A program made the position numbers and the translations under genes. Positions 40,994 through 49,362 of a stretch of 64,000 bases of DNA are shown piece after piece. Numbering within the stretch: the stretch's first letter is position 1; the number at the start of each line of letters is the position of its first letter. Source of the DNA: Nitrospirales bacterium (GTDB lineage: Bacteria > Nitrospirota > Nitrospiria > Nitrospirales > UBA8639); the NCBI GenBank assembly GCA_022828225.1, contig JAJEJG010000013.1, positions 310,001 to 374,000 on the forward strand, given 5' to 3'. Below the pieces are notes generated by a model. That model was not told the origin of the DNA, made no database searches, and saw nothing but the letters and a program-made list of their open reading frames with translations.

Positions 40994-42424
40994 TCAACAG
41001 TCGTGGCGTTTCAGACAGTACAAAACGCGTTTTCCGGTGGGAAGTTCTAGTCGGTCCACCGGTGAAAAATGTTTGAAGGCCTCGGTTTCAAAGGCCGGCA
41101 GGTTGTACCAAGGATAGACGTCCTCCCGGTTGGCAAGGAGCTTCTTCACCATAGGGTCCGACTTCGGCACAAACTCGATAACGACATACCTGGCTTCAAC
41201 GGCCAGCAGCAAATTAAAGACATATGCAAAGGGCACATTGTGTGTAAAGCAGAGATGATGCAGAAGGGCCAACATCAGCACAATCGTCGGCTTGCCCCGG
41301 TCCAGGAAACCTTGCCGCGCGAGGTTGTTCCAGCCTAAGCCGGGCGAGGGGTTTGTCACATCAAGGACCAACGGCAAAATCCCCGAAATGTCGTTTTGTC
41401 GACAGTGCCGATAGAGGTGATTGACTGATTCCGGATCAGCGTCCGCCGCGATGACCAGATCAGAATATTTGCGGGCAATGAGGGAGAATTCTCCTGTATT
41501 GCACCCCAGGTCCCAAACGGAAAGAGGTCGTATGGCCTCCAAATGTTTGTCCACGAACTGTTGCTTAGCCTCAATTTCCGGGGCTGTATAGGAACGGTTT
41601 TCGGAATACTCGACCCAGTGACGTTGGGACGACGATTGATGAAGATGAGCAACCACTTTTTTTACGGCACCAACAAGCGTATTGACATGATCCAAGGAAA
41701 ACTTCAGTGATTGAAAACTCGACTTCAGCTCCGGGTTGTCAGCCTGAAACCCCGTTTGGAAAAACGATTGGAGAAATACGTGTTTGAGCATGCCGGGCTT
41801 TCTCCAACCCCACCATCCGAGAAGAGATTTCATCACATCAGGCGGAATCCCCTCAAAATAACTTCTCAAGAAGGGTTGAAAATGGATGCCTTTATGGGCC
41901 GTCAAAGCCAAGGGAAACAGGAACTGTTGGCAAAACTGGGTATAGCCCAGCCATGGGTTGCCGGGAACATATTTTGCCATCGAGAGGATATCAATGAATA
42001 TTGGGCGACATCCCGGAAATTGGATGTTATAGGCGGTCGCATCCTTTAAGGTAAATCCGTGGCGGCTGCTGTGAAGCAGAAGATCCATGGTGTGTAATGC
42101 CGCATCCTTCAACATATCGAAGGACCATTCATAGGGATAGCTGATGAAGGGTATCCGGCTTTGTTCGATGACTCCCGTGATCTCAGGGAACTTCGCGGCA
42201 ATGGCACCCACAAACGCCGAATCAGTTTCCCACGTTCGAGTCACCCAATTGTCCTTCTCCAACCATTGACTCAAAGGACTTTGGCGAAAGTCATGGTACG
42301 AAGCCAACCCATCCTTCGTGAGTGCCCGAAACACCCGGTCGCCCTGAAAAAAAACAAACCCCTCGGGATCACGGTAGGATCCTGAAGCCCGCACGAAATC
42401 CGGGATGAACTCAGGACTGGTCAT
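40994..42424 (-). CDS. Kinase-like / class I SAM methyltransferase fusion
   Basis: This encodes 476 residues from ATG 42424. The N-terminal half has LKDATAYNIQF and PIFIDILS, which resemble the catalytic loop (D-x4-N) and metal-binding D of small-molecule kinases. The C-terminal half has VWDLGCNTGEFSLIARKYS, the glycine-rich SAM motif I, and then ADADPESVNHLYR, where the acidic residue binds SAM. Fusions of this type occur in polysaccharide clusters and nodulation-factor gene sets. Its start overlaps the stop of the small membrane protein by 14 bases. Base composition is poorer in G/C than in the core genes. The substrate is probably a glycan or its lipid carrier, by context only. Confidence 0.75.
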   Translation of the reverse strand: MTSPEFIPDFVRASGSYRDPEGFVFFQGDRVFRALTKDGLASYHDFRQSPLSQWLEKDNWVTRTWETDSAFVGAIAAKFPEITGVIEQSRIPFISYPYEWSFDMLKDAALHTMDLLLHSSRHGFTLKDATAYNIQFPGCRPIFIDILSMAKYVPGNPWLGYTQFCQQFLFPLALTAHKGIHFQPFLRSYFEGIPPDVMKSLLGWWGWRKPGMLKHVFLQSFFQTGFQADNPELKSSFQSLKFSLDHVNTLVGAVKKVVAHLHQSSSQRHWVEYSENRSYTAPEIEAKQQFVDKHLEAIRPLSVWDLGCNTGEFSLIARKYSDLVIAADADPESVNHLYRHCRQNDISGILPLVLDVTNPSPGLGWNNLARQGFLDRGKPTIVLMLALLHHLCFTHNVPFAYVFNLLLAVEARYVVIEFVPKSDPMVKKLLANREDVYPWYNLPAFETEAFKHFSPVDRLELPTGKRVLYCLKRHDC

Positions 42425-42611
42425 TCTTTTCCTTACGAAAAAGCTTGGTGAGTTTTCCCCAATACAGTTTGACCAAGACCCCGATGCCGGCAATGCCGCC
42501 CAGTAATATTTGAACCAGCAAACCGCCGGCCGACGGGTCAATGTAAGCCAGAGCATAGTCAGGCTCGACCATTACAATTCCTAATAAGAGGGCTGCGATC
42601 GTTTTTCGCAT
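42411..42611 (-). CDS. Tiny membrane protein with a YIDPSAGG motif
   Basis: This encodes 66 residues from ATG 42611, which has an AAGGA site; a GTG at 42641 overlapping the upstream stop is an alternative. A signal-like helix (IAALLLGIVMVEPDYALA) is followed by YIDPSAGGLLVQILLGGIAG, a second hydrophobic segment, and a basic tail KLTKLFRKEK. Small proteins with a YIDP-(S/G)-xG block next to sulfatase-like genes are something I recall from other bacteria, but I know no function. It sits between the sulfatase-like and methyltransferase genes with overlaps on both sides. Confidence 0.65.
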   Translation of the reverse strand: MRKTIAALLLGIVMVEPDYALAYIDPSAGGLLVQILLGGIAGIGVLVKLYWGKLTKLFRKEKNDQS

Positions 42612-42637
42612 GGTCTTCATCCTTGTATAAGTTACGA

Positions 42638-44128
42638 TCACTCAAGGGAAAGGTCTTTGTGGCGTTTTGTCTTTTCCATCTTGTCGAGTAAAACTCCAAA
42701 AAACTCGGCTGTATGAACAGGCTGCGGATTCACCACACCCTGGGTTTGTCCGGGCGACTTGATCAAAAACGGCACACGGGCCACTTGCTCAAGCTCAAGA
42801 TGCCGACCGGGCTTGCGAGGATCAAAACTTGTCCCATGGTCGCTCATGATCACGATAAATGATTGGTCATACAGTTTTTGGGCCTTGAGTTGGGCGACAA
42901 AGTCTCCAAATAAGGAATCGACATAAGTCATCTGTTCTCTGTAAAAGTGTTGCATTTCTTCCAGTTCGTCGTTACTCATTTCTTTGAGGGGCCCACCGTC
43001 ATATGCTGTTTGCCTGATCTCACCATTACTTGTAAATCGATAAGGGAAATGAGGCAAGCCCTCGTGAATGTAGGTAAAAGTGGGACGATCAAACGATTGC
43101 CCCATGCTGAGCGCACGAGTGATTGGGCGTCCCTGAAGAGCGAGTTGGTCAGACTGCAGGAGAATCAGTCTTTGTAATTTCCTTCCTGTTTTGGTATCGC
43201 GTAATATCCCCGGGACAGATCTACGCCAAACACTGTTGGCCAAGTGGACATAGTCGGCAAATCCGCCCTCAAGATAAACCCGACATCGTTCAGCCACTTC
43301 CCGAAAAGCATGGCAATAGGGCACATAATTTCCAAGGATGAAGACTTCCATGTTTTGAGCGATGGACGAAAGATGATTTTGGGAATTGAAGTCGTATAAA
43401 AATTCTCCTTTAAAGTCGGTGACATCTTTCTTCCCCAACAGCAGGGCTGGAATGGCTCGTTCGGTCGATTTAAAGAGGGTTCGCGCGTGAGGATACCACG
43501 TACTCGTCCGGGAGAATGTTGCCAGATTTGGAACAACGGTCACGTCAAATGCATCTCCCTCCAAACTCTGGACAAGCGAAAATTCATCGAAAATGATCCA
43601 AAATGCATGATGCCCATCCTCGTCCAAAGCAACCGGTTCTACCCTGTTATGGGTGGACTCGAGATTGGCTTCCACCTCGTGCGCCTGAAGAATGACCCGG
43701 CCAAAATTAAATACTTCATACAAAAAAAGGAGGAACAAAAATTGATGGACAAGAATGACCGTCTTTTTCTTTCCCCGTAAAAACCCTATCACGGTCGGAG
43801 CAAGCAACACGACGCAAAGAATGACATACAGGGTTCTCCATCCGGAGGGAACCATAGTCAATTGAATAAGATGCAAAAAGGACACGATGCCTATTGCCGT
43901 GAGAAATTTCTGAACACGTAAGGCAATCTTTTCACCTCCCCACCAATTCGCCAAAAACAGGGAAAAGCCCACCACGAGTATCCCACTCCCGTAGACTGTA
44001 CAAAGGCAGGAAATACAAACCGGTTCATAGGGATGAGCTAAGATGTGACTGTTCAAGGGGACCATTAACGATAACGTGACCACATTAATGGCAATAAGAA
44101 CAGCCGCAAAAACTGAGCCTGAATTCAT
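42638..44128 (-). CDS. Membrane sulfatase-like (alkaline phosphatase superfamily) protein
   Basis: This encodes 496 residues. The first 165 hold five hydrophobic segments. The soluble domain begins HAFWIIFDEFS (metal-binding Asp), then NLATFSRTSTWYPHARTLFKSTERAIPALL, where the nucleophile threonine or serine is expected. The late SDHGTSFDPR supplies the Asp-His metal pair, and TYIHEGLPHFPY and VARVPFLIKSPG are typical. Relatives move phosphoglycerol or phosphoethanolamine onto glycans, or hydrolyse sulfate. Given the surrounding glycosyltransferases a transferase acting in the periplasm is likely. Its stop overlaps the next gene's possible GTG. Confidence 0.8.
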   Translation of the reverse strand: MNSGSVFAAVLIAINVVTLSLMVPLNSHILAHPYEPVCISCLCTVYGSGILVVGFSLFLANWWGGEKIALRVQKFLTAIGIVSFLHLIQLTMVPSGWRTLYVILCVVLLAPTVIGFLRGKKKTVILVHQFLFLLFLYEVFNFGRVILQAHEVEANLESTHNRVEPVALDEDGHHAFWIIFDEFSLVQSLEGDAFDVTVVPNLATFSRTSTWYPHARTLFKSTERAIPALLLGKKDVTDFKGEFLYDFNSQNHLSSIAQNMEVFILGNYVPYCHAFREVAERCRVYLEGGFADYVHLANSVWRRSVPGILRDTKTGRKLQRLILLQSDQLALQGRPITRALSMGQSFDRPTFTYIHEGLPHFPYRFTSNGEIRQTAYDGGPLKEMSNDELEEMQHFYREQMTYVDSLFGDFVAQLKAQKLYDQSFIVIMSDHGTSFDPRKPGRHLELEQVARVPFLIKSPGQTQGVVNPQPVHTAEFFGVLLDKMEKTKRHKDLSLE

Positions 44129-44252
44129 TGTTCTTCTCTTATGGGTACTGGGGGCTGAAAAAAGTTGGAAAGGTCTTTTCGTGGCAGGTCGAATATATCA
44201 AAGTCTTCTCTTAGCACATGTCTTTTAAATGGGAAAGCTTACGACTCTCCCC

Positions 44253-45590
44253 TCAATTCTCACGGACAGAACCCCCGCCAGTTGAAGAAGAGGGCAATTT
44301 ACGATCATCGTTCAGTCCGGCGCGGGCGTACAACTCACCGATGAAGGGATCGGATACGTGCTGGCTTGCATCGAAGTTTGCGACTTCTTCGCCGAATTTC
44401 CTATCCGGTTTCCAATCCGTGTTGAGACCACGGAAGTGGTAAAAGAACATTTCTTCGGGATTTAGATTTCGAAGCGCAAACTGATTCGGAAAGAAAAAAC
44501 GAAAAATTCGATTGGGTGATAATCTTTTCCGAACGCTTCCGTAGAAGGTTCGGAGAGCCTTGTCGTGCAAACGAGGCAATCCAATCAACTTCGTAAATAC
44601 CCGGTTTTTGGGATATGCCATGTGCGGTCCAATGTAATCGATGTACTGAGGCCTGAAGGCAAATTTCAATGAGTAGCCTCGACGTTCGCGATTCCGAAAC
44701 CAGTACGAACTGACACGTCGATTCGCTATCGCTGGTTGTCCCTGATACGATGGGACGATGAACGAGTCGAACAGCACTCCGACAACACCGTTGCCTTCGC
44801 AATCCTGCAAATATTGTTTGAATGCCTCTTTGCCGCCTACCACCAAGCACTCATCTATATCCAGAACTAGGCACCAGGCGTCGGCCGAACCAAAACGAAG
44901 CAGATAGTGGTTTTGTGCCCCAGTCTGGCAGAAGCGATTCTTGTAACTCCGTCCCGGTCCATAGGGGAAGGGCCAGTCTACGAACACGACGTCGATTGCT
45001 TCGTCCATCCGGGCCAGGGCCGCCGCGAGGTCATCACGGTTGTCGCTTGCATTGTCGTATAGGACGAGACGGGACACCCCGTGCAGGCGGTGATGCCAAC
45101 GACACCAATCGAGGACCCACGGGAGGGGATTATTTCGCTGGAGCGTCATCAAGCCGAGATGGGACGCTTCTGCCGAAGCGGATAGGGGGGGCGGTGGCAC
45201 TTCGATTTCCACGTCGAATGTCGGGAACGAGAACCGTAGTGGCAGGTTTTCCCCGGCATTCGTGGTTTGGTCACGTGTCAGCTCAAGGACACAAAGCCTT
45301 CGATACTCACGTTTGCGGTGAGGGATCGTCCGTCCGCTGCAGGTGATTCTCAATTTCTTCAACTCACTCCGCAAATTGACCGGCGGAGGACCGATCGCCA
45401 CCACTTTGCGGTCGTTGTCGCAGCGGAATACGTCATAGAACATCGTCCGCGAATCGTATTCGTGGTAATCGGCGTCTGCTAGGGGGACATTATCGACCGT
45501 ACTTTCACGGGACAGGAAGTCTCTCCTGCAGGCACTATCTTCCGGTATCAGCACCGGAGTCGGTCGATAAATCAGAACGCCCATGCTCAC
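44253..45590 (-). CDS. Glycosyltransferase, GT92/DUF23-like
   Basis: This encodes 445 residues. HLGLMTLQRNNPLPWVLDWC, then HRLHGVSRLVLYDNASDN, and CLVLDIDECLVV (a DxD-type metal site) fit the GT92-like family that adds sugars at a branched position. EEMFFYHFRGLNTDWK near the end is also typical. The first 150 residues are an extra domain without recognisable motifs. There is no membrane segment. It belongs to the minus-strand glycan run. Confidence 0.75.
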   Translation of the reverse strand: MSMGVLIYRPTPVLIPEDSACRRDFLSRESTVDNVPLADADYHEYDSRTMFYDVFRCDNDRKVVAIGPPPVNLRSELKKLRITCSGRTIPHRKREYRRLCVLELTRDQTTNAGENLPLRFSFPTFDVEIEVPPPPLSASAEASHLGLMTLQRNNPLPWVLDWCRWHHRLHGVSRLVLYDNASDNRDDLAAALARMDEAIDVVFVDWPFPYGPGRSYKNRFCQTGAQNHYLLRFGSADAWCLVLDIDECLVVGGKEAFKQYLQDCEGNGVVGVLFDSFIVPSYQGQPAIANRRVSSYWFRNRERRGYSLKFAFRPQYIDYIGPHMAYPKNRVFTKLIGLPRLHDKALRTFYGSVRKRLSPNRIFRFFFPNQFALRNLNPEEMFFYHFRGLNTDWKPDRKFGEEVANFDASQHVSDPFIGELYARAGLNDDRKLPSSSTGGGSVREN

Positions 45591-45654
45591 CTCATCCAGG
45601 ACTTGGCAAACCCAAGATTCAGTAGATCAGTACGTGCCGCAGTGCGTGAAAGAG

Positions 45655-46716
45655 TCATGACCGACCTTCGCCGCCGTCCAGTAGTTCCCGGTAGAGCGCG
45701 TTGAGCGCCGCGGCCTCGTCCTCGATCCGAAACCTTTCCTCAACGTGGCGCCGGGCTGCGGCCGACCATTGCTGCAGTGTGGCCGGTGAGGAGAGCGCCG
45801 CCTCGACCGCCACGCGCATCCGCGCTGTGTCACCGGGAGGGATCAGGCGTCCGGTTTCGCCCTCCACCACCAACTCATCGAACGCGCCGACAGTCGTTGC
45901 GATCACCGGCACTCCGCACGCCATCGCCTCGAGCGGGGTCAGCCCGAAACCCTCCCAGCGCTGCGGGGCCACGAGCAGGTCGAGTGCCTGGTACCAGCGT
46001 GGCATTTCCTCTACCGGCACTTCCGGCAGGAATAGTATCCGGTCCTGGAGCCCCGCTCGCGCCACCTTCTCTCGCAGGTTCTCCAGAAACGGTCCGTGCT
46101 TGTGTGCGGCCCGGCCCATCACCAGGGCCGTGACCCCGATGTGCCGGGGCAGGATTTCAAGCATCGCATCGACGAACACGTCCGTGCCCTTCTGGCGCCG
46201 GATGCGCCCGTAGCACCCGATAGTCACGTTTTCGGACAGGCCGAGCGAACGCCGGTGAGCGCGCCGGTCCGTGGGTGGGCAAAATATCCCGGTGTCGATC
46301 CCGTGCATGATCACGCGCGACGACCGGCGCAGGTAGGATGCGGATTTGCGTGACGTGGCGACGACGGCGTCCATGCCGGATATCAACAGGCGCGTGTAGC
46401 GCGTGTGATGTCTCTGCGAGGCGGAGGTGAACACCAGCTTCAGGGGTTTTCTGAGAACGTGACGCAGGATGAGACCCATGAGCATCTCGGTGTTGCGCCG
46501 CGCATGCCAGACCCGATACGCCTGACCGGACATCAGAATCACGGACCGCAGAGGGACGCAGGGTACGTGCGCCGGCAGCCCCGGTCCGGTTGCCACGATC
46601 CCGATCGATTGAGCCTGCACCGGCAACAGCCGCACGATCGTTGCCGTGACGCCCGACAGCCGTCGCTTGAGATTCGGCGCGATCACTTCGATCCTGTCGT
46701 CGATCTTCCCAGACAT
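45655..46716 (-). CDS. Glycosyltransferase family 4
   Basis: This encodes 353 residues. The C-terminal nucleotide-sugar domain has GCYGRIRRQKGTDVFVDAML and the E-x7-E motif in PQRWEGFGLTPLEAMACGVP, with GETGRLIPPGD after it. The N-terminal acceptor domain (IVATGPGLPAHVP, VFTSASQRHHTRYTRLLI) lacks the typical first glycine loop but retains VVATSRKSASYL. Family members use UDP- or GDP-sugars with retention. It follows pyrE by 40 bases. Confidence 0.9.
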   Translation of the reverse strand: MSGKIDDRIEVIAPNLKRRLSGVTATIVRLLPVQAQSIGIVATGPGLPAHVPCVPLRSVILMSGQAYRVWHARRNTEMLMGLILRHVLRKPLKLVFTSASQRHHTRYTRLLISGMDAVVATSRKSASYLRRSSRVIMHGIDTGIFCPPTDRRAHRRSLGLSENVTIGCYGRIRRQKGTDVFVDAMLEILPRHIGVTALVMGRAAHKHGPFLENLREKVARAGLQDRILFLPEVPVEEMPRWYQALDLLVAPQRWEGFGLTPLEAMACGVPVIATTVGAFDELVVEGETGRLIPPGDTARMRVAVEAALSSPATLQQWSAAARRHVEERFRIEDEAAALNALYRELLDGGEGRS

Positions 46717-46756
46717 CTATGGCTATCCTCGACATCAGCTATTGGCCGGGTTTCAG

Positions 46757-47350
46757 TCAAGTGTGGGGTTGGGCGGCCTTTAAATCGTCCAGGGTTATGA
46801 GACTGATCACTGACACCCCCTGTGCCTCGATTGTCTGTTTGCCGTTTTGTTCTTGCCGGTCCACGATCACGAGTGCATGCGAGGCGTGCAGGTTGGCCTC
46901 GCCGACAGCTTGGAGTGCTTGCAGGAGTGATCCGCCGCTCGTCAGCACGTCATCGACGACCAGCACGCGATCATTGGGCTTGACCGCGCCTTCGATTCGT
47001 TTCCCCAACCCATGATCTTTGGCTTGTTTTCTCACGACAAAGGTACGGTAGGTGTTCCGAGGTTGAGTCGCAAAGGCGTAATCGGATATAGCTGTGGCCA
47101 GGGGAATGGATCCGATTTCCAGGCCGCCCACCGCTTCGAAGGAAAGGTCGCGGATGGCCGCGCACGCGAGTTGCGCCACGAGCCACCGGGCATCGGGATG
47201 GGCCAACAGGGCACGGCAATCCACGTAATAGGGACTGGTTTCCCCGGAGGCCAGCACAAAGCCTTTGTCCGGGTCCCATTTAAACGCCTGGTATTGCCAG
47301 AACAGCGTTGCCAGTTGTGCGGTATACATGAGAGGAAGACCGATCGACAC
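46757..47350 (-). CDS. pyrE: Orotate phosphoribosyltransferase
   Basis: This encodes 197 residues from a GTG at 47350; ATG 47329 is an alternative. It forms OMP from orotate and PRPP in pyrimidine synthesis. The PRPP-binding loop is RVLVVDDVLTSGGSLLQAL. VRKQAKDHGLGKRIEG holds the lysines of the flexible loop, and GGLEIGSIPLATAI and YYVDCRALL are standard. It heads a run of five minus-strand glycan genes that may have been inserted behind it. Confidence 0.93.
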   Translation of the reverse strand: MSIGLPLMYTAQLATLFWQYQAFKWDPDKGFVLASGETSPYYVDCRALLAHPDARWLVAQLACAAIRDLSFEAVGGLEIGSIPLATAISDYAFATQPRNTYRTFVVRKQAKDHGLGKRIEGAVKPNDRVLVVDDVLTSGGSLLQALQAVGEANLHASHALVIVDRQEQNGKQTIEAQGVSVISLITLDDLKAAQPHT

Positions 47351-47526
47351 GATCGTCGATAGGCAGTTCTAGCATTCGAGGATGAATGATGGCAATAATC
47401 AACATTGTCGCCACTCGGTCTATTGCTGGTAGAAACTCCGCTTCAATCTGCCGGCTTCTCTTTGCCAGACTGGGTTGCGTTCTCTAACATTACGAAAAAG
47501 GTTAACTTCGATTTCCTCTTAAAATA

Positions 47527-48276
47527 GTGTTTGTTAATATCATCACAATCAAATGGGGTCATCGTTACGGGCCTCATTACGTCAATCGCTTGTATGCGGG
47601 GGTTCAACGGAATTTAAGTGTACCGTTTAGGTTCGTCTGTTTTACCGACAATTCTGAGGGGATTCGACCTGAGGTTGAAGTTTATCCGTTACCGAAAATC
47701 AATCTTGACGCCGCTCCGCATTTCACAAACGGTCGAAAACTGGGACTGTTTCAGGGTGGAATCGGGGAGCTTGAGGGGCCATGTCTCTACTTCGATTTGG
47801 ATGTCATTATCGTCCGATCAATTGACTGTTTTTTCGAATACATGCCGGGCCAGTTTTGTGTCTGCCGCGAGTGGCTCCCCCCCAATAGGCGCTTGTTCAA
47901 CAAATTGTTTAATCATGCAATGGGTGTGAATACGTCGATTTTCAGATTTGAAGCCAACTCGATGCAATTCGTTATCGATAGAATGAGCGAAGCGCCGGAT
48001 ACCGTGAAGGACTTTAAACTTGAGCAGCGGTGGGTGGCCCACGTCGTGGGAGACCAAGTCAGTTTGTGGCCTCCAGAGTGGGTGTCCAGCTTCAAGCATC
48101 GAAGACCCGTGTATCCGTTCAGTTTTTTCTGGCCACCTGTACTGCCACGTCAAACACGGGTCATGATATTCAACGGACCATTGAAGCCGTCACACGCGGT
48201 GAATGGAAACTTTGACTTGTCGCCGCGGCGGGTCTGCCGTTCCGCCCAATGGGCGGCTCAGCACTGGATTGACTAA
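47527..48276 (+). CDS. Putative glycosyltransferase with a DLD motif
   Basis: This encodes 249 residues from a GTG. FVNIITIKWGHRYGPHYVNR and FRFVCFTDNSEGI are the nucleotide-sugar binding start of GT8-like proteins. CLYFDLDVIIVRSID has the DxD-type metal site, and the late FNGPLKPSHAV provides the usual histidine. There is no ribosome site; TAAAAT lies directly before the start, so it may be translated from a leaderless message. The gene is A/T-richer than its neighbours. It is divergent from pyrE. Confidence 0.75.
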   Translation: MFVNIITIKWGHRYGPHYVNRLYAGVQRNLSVPFRFVCFTDNSEGIRPEVEVYPLPKINLDAAPHFTNGRKLGLFQGGIGELEGPCLYFDLDVIIVRSIDCFFEYMPGQFCVCREWLPPNRRLFNKLFNHAMGVNTSIFRFEANSMQFVIDRMSEAPDTVKDFKLEQRWVAHVVGDQVSLWPPEWVSSFKHRRPVYPFSFFWPPVLPRQTRVMIFNGPLKPSHAVNGNFDLSPRRVCRSAQWAAQHWID

Positions 48277-48305
48277 AATTGTCATGATATGAAAATAACC
48301 TCCTT

Positions 48306-48407
48306 CTGTCATTCCCGAAGGTAGTAATCGGGAATCCAGTGTCGTTCTTTTCACGGACGAAGGAAAAAGCAAAGACCCTGGATGCCCGATCGAGCCGGGC
48401 ATGACAG
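48306..48407. repeat. Two-arm TGTCATTCCCG element (full copy)
   Basis: The left arm begins CTGTCATTCCCGAAGG and contains AATCGGGAATCCAG. The right arm is CTGGATGCCCGATCG and ends CGGGCATGACAG. It is the same design and length as 195-293 and ends the glycan region. Confidence 0.75.
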
Positions 48408-48433
48408 AAGGAGCGGTTGAGGATGACGGAAAG

Positions 48434-48483
48434 GAAGAAGGCGAGAAGTGTCAACGAATTAGTGACACATACAGGAATGACAG
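48434..48483 (+). repeat. Shared 50-bp element upstream of a gene (copy 2)
   Basis: GTGTCAACGAATTAGTGACA, CATACAGGAATGACAG. It is near-identical to 5526-5578 on the other strand. It ends 9 bases before the ATG of the next gene, which has no clear ribosome site of its own. Confidence 0.6.
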
Positions 48484-48492
48484 GGACTACGC

Positions 48493-49350
48493 ATGTTCAA
48501 GATAAAAAAGCGGCCGCTTAAGCCGGCCAAAGAGCCGCAGCTCTACAACGTGTTGGAGAATTATACGGATTTCGATCCGCCCGGGAACGTCATGGTGTGC
48601 GCCATGGCGGGTGAGGAGAATATCGAGCATCACGTCAAGGTGCTGGGGGAAAGTTATGAGATCCCGCTGGACGACATGCTCCGGCTGTTGACGGACGGGG
48701 GGCTGTATACGTATCCGGAAGCCGGGGGCGTGATCACGCGCGGGATGTTCGTGTGCCGAATCGATCCGGCCGGCCGGGAGCCCAAGCAGACCTGGGTTCT
48801 GGATCTGGAGCAGACCGCGCAGGCCGAACAGCTTGCGAGGTTTTCGGATATCCCCTTGGCCGAGGCCGTGGCGCGCGTGTTTTACCGGGGGCTCTCCGAG
48901 GAATTGCAGGAACGCCTCACACAGAAGAATCTTGGGCTCGATTACGGCAAGCTGGAGCGGTCGGTGGCTCGAGGGGGAGATATCCGGTATATTGATTTTC
49001 GGAAGGACTGGTCGCCCTATTTCAAACGGAAATGTTCGATGCCGGACGGGTCGATGGTCGAAACCGGCGGGATTGGGGAATTTGCCGAGCTTCACGGCAT
49101 TACGGTGGCACAGGCGCAGACGTTGATGGAGCAGGGGGGTACGTTGGACCTCGAAGACGGAGTGCTGGCGTGCCAGGTGATCAACAACCAGCCGACGGTG
49201 GCCCGCTTCAATGCCAAACAGTACGCCAAGGCCAAGGAGTTGATGGAAACCAAGGACCTTCACGTCATGGATGCGCTGAGCGAGATGGCCTTGAACGACC
49301 CCGTACTGATGCGCGCGTTGAGACGGGCCGAGCAGGAAAGCTCGGGCTGA
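48493..49350 (+). CDS. Conserved-looking protein of unknown function
   Basis: This encodes 285 residues, soluble and charged, with no signal peptide. I recognise no domain. Notable segments are YNVLENYTDFDPPGNVMVCA, DMLRLLTDGGLYTYPEAGG, GDIRYIDFRKDWSPYFKRKC and a C-terminal GITVAQAQTLMEQGGTLDLE. It is followed after 12 bases by a formylglycine-generating-enzyme-like gene in the same direction, so the two may form an operon. Confidence 0.6.
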   Translation: MFKIKKRPLKPAKEPQLYNVLENYTDFDPPGNVMVCAMAGEENIEHHVKVLGESYEIPLDDMLRLLTDGGLYTYPEAGGVITRGMFVCRIDPAGREPKQTWVLDLEQTAQAEQLARFSDIPLAEAVARVFYRGLSEELQERLTQKNLGLDYGKLERSVARGGDIRYIDFRKDWSPYFKRKCSMPDGSMVETGGIGEFAELHGITVAQAQTLMEQGGTLDLEDGVLACQVINNQPTVARFNAKQYAKAKELMETKDLHVMDALSEMALNDPVLMRALRRAEQESSG

Positions 49351-49362
49351 CGAGGAGAGACG

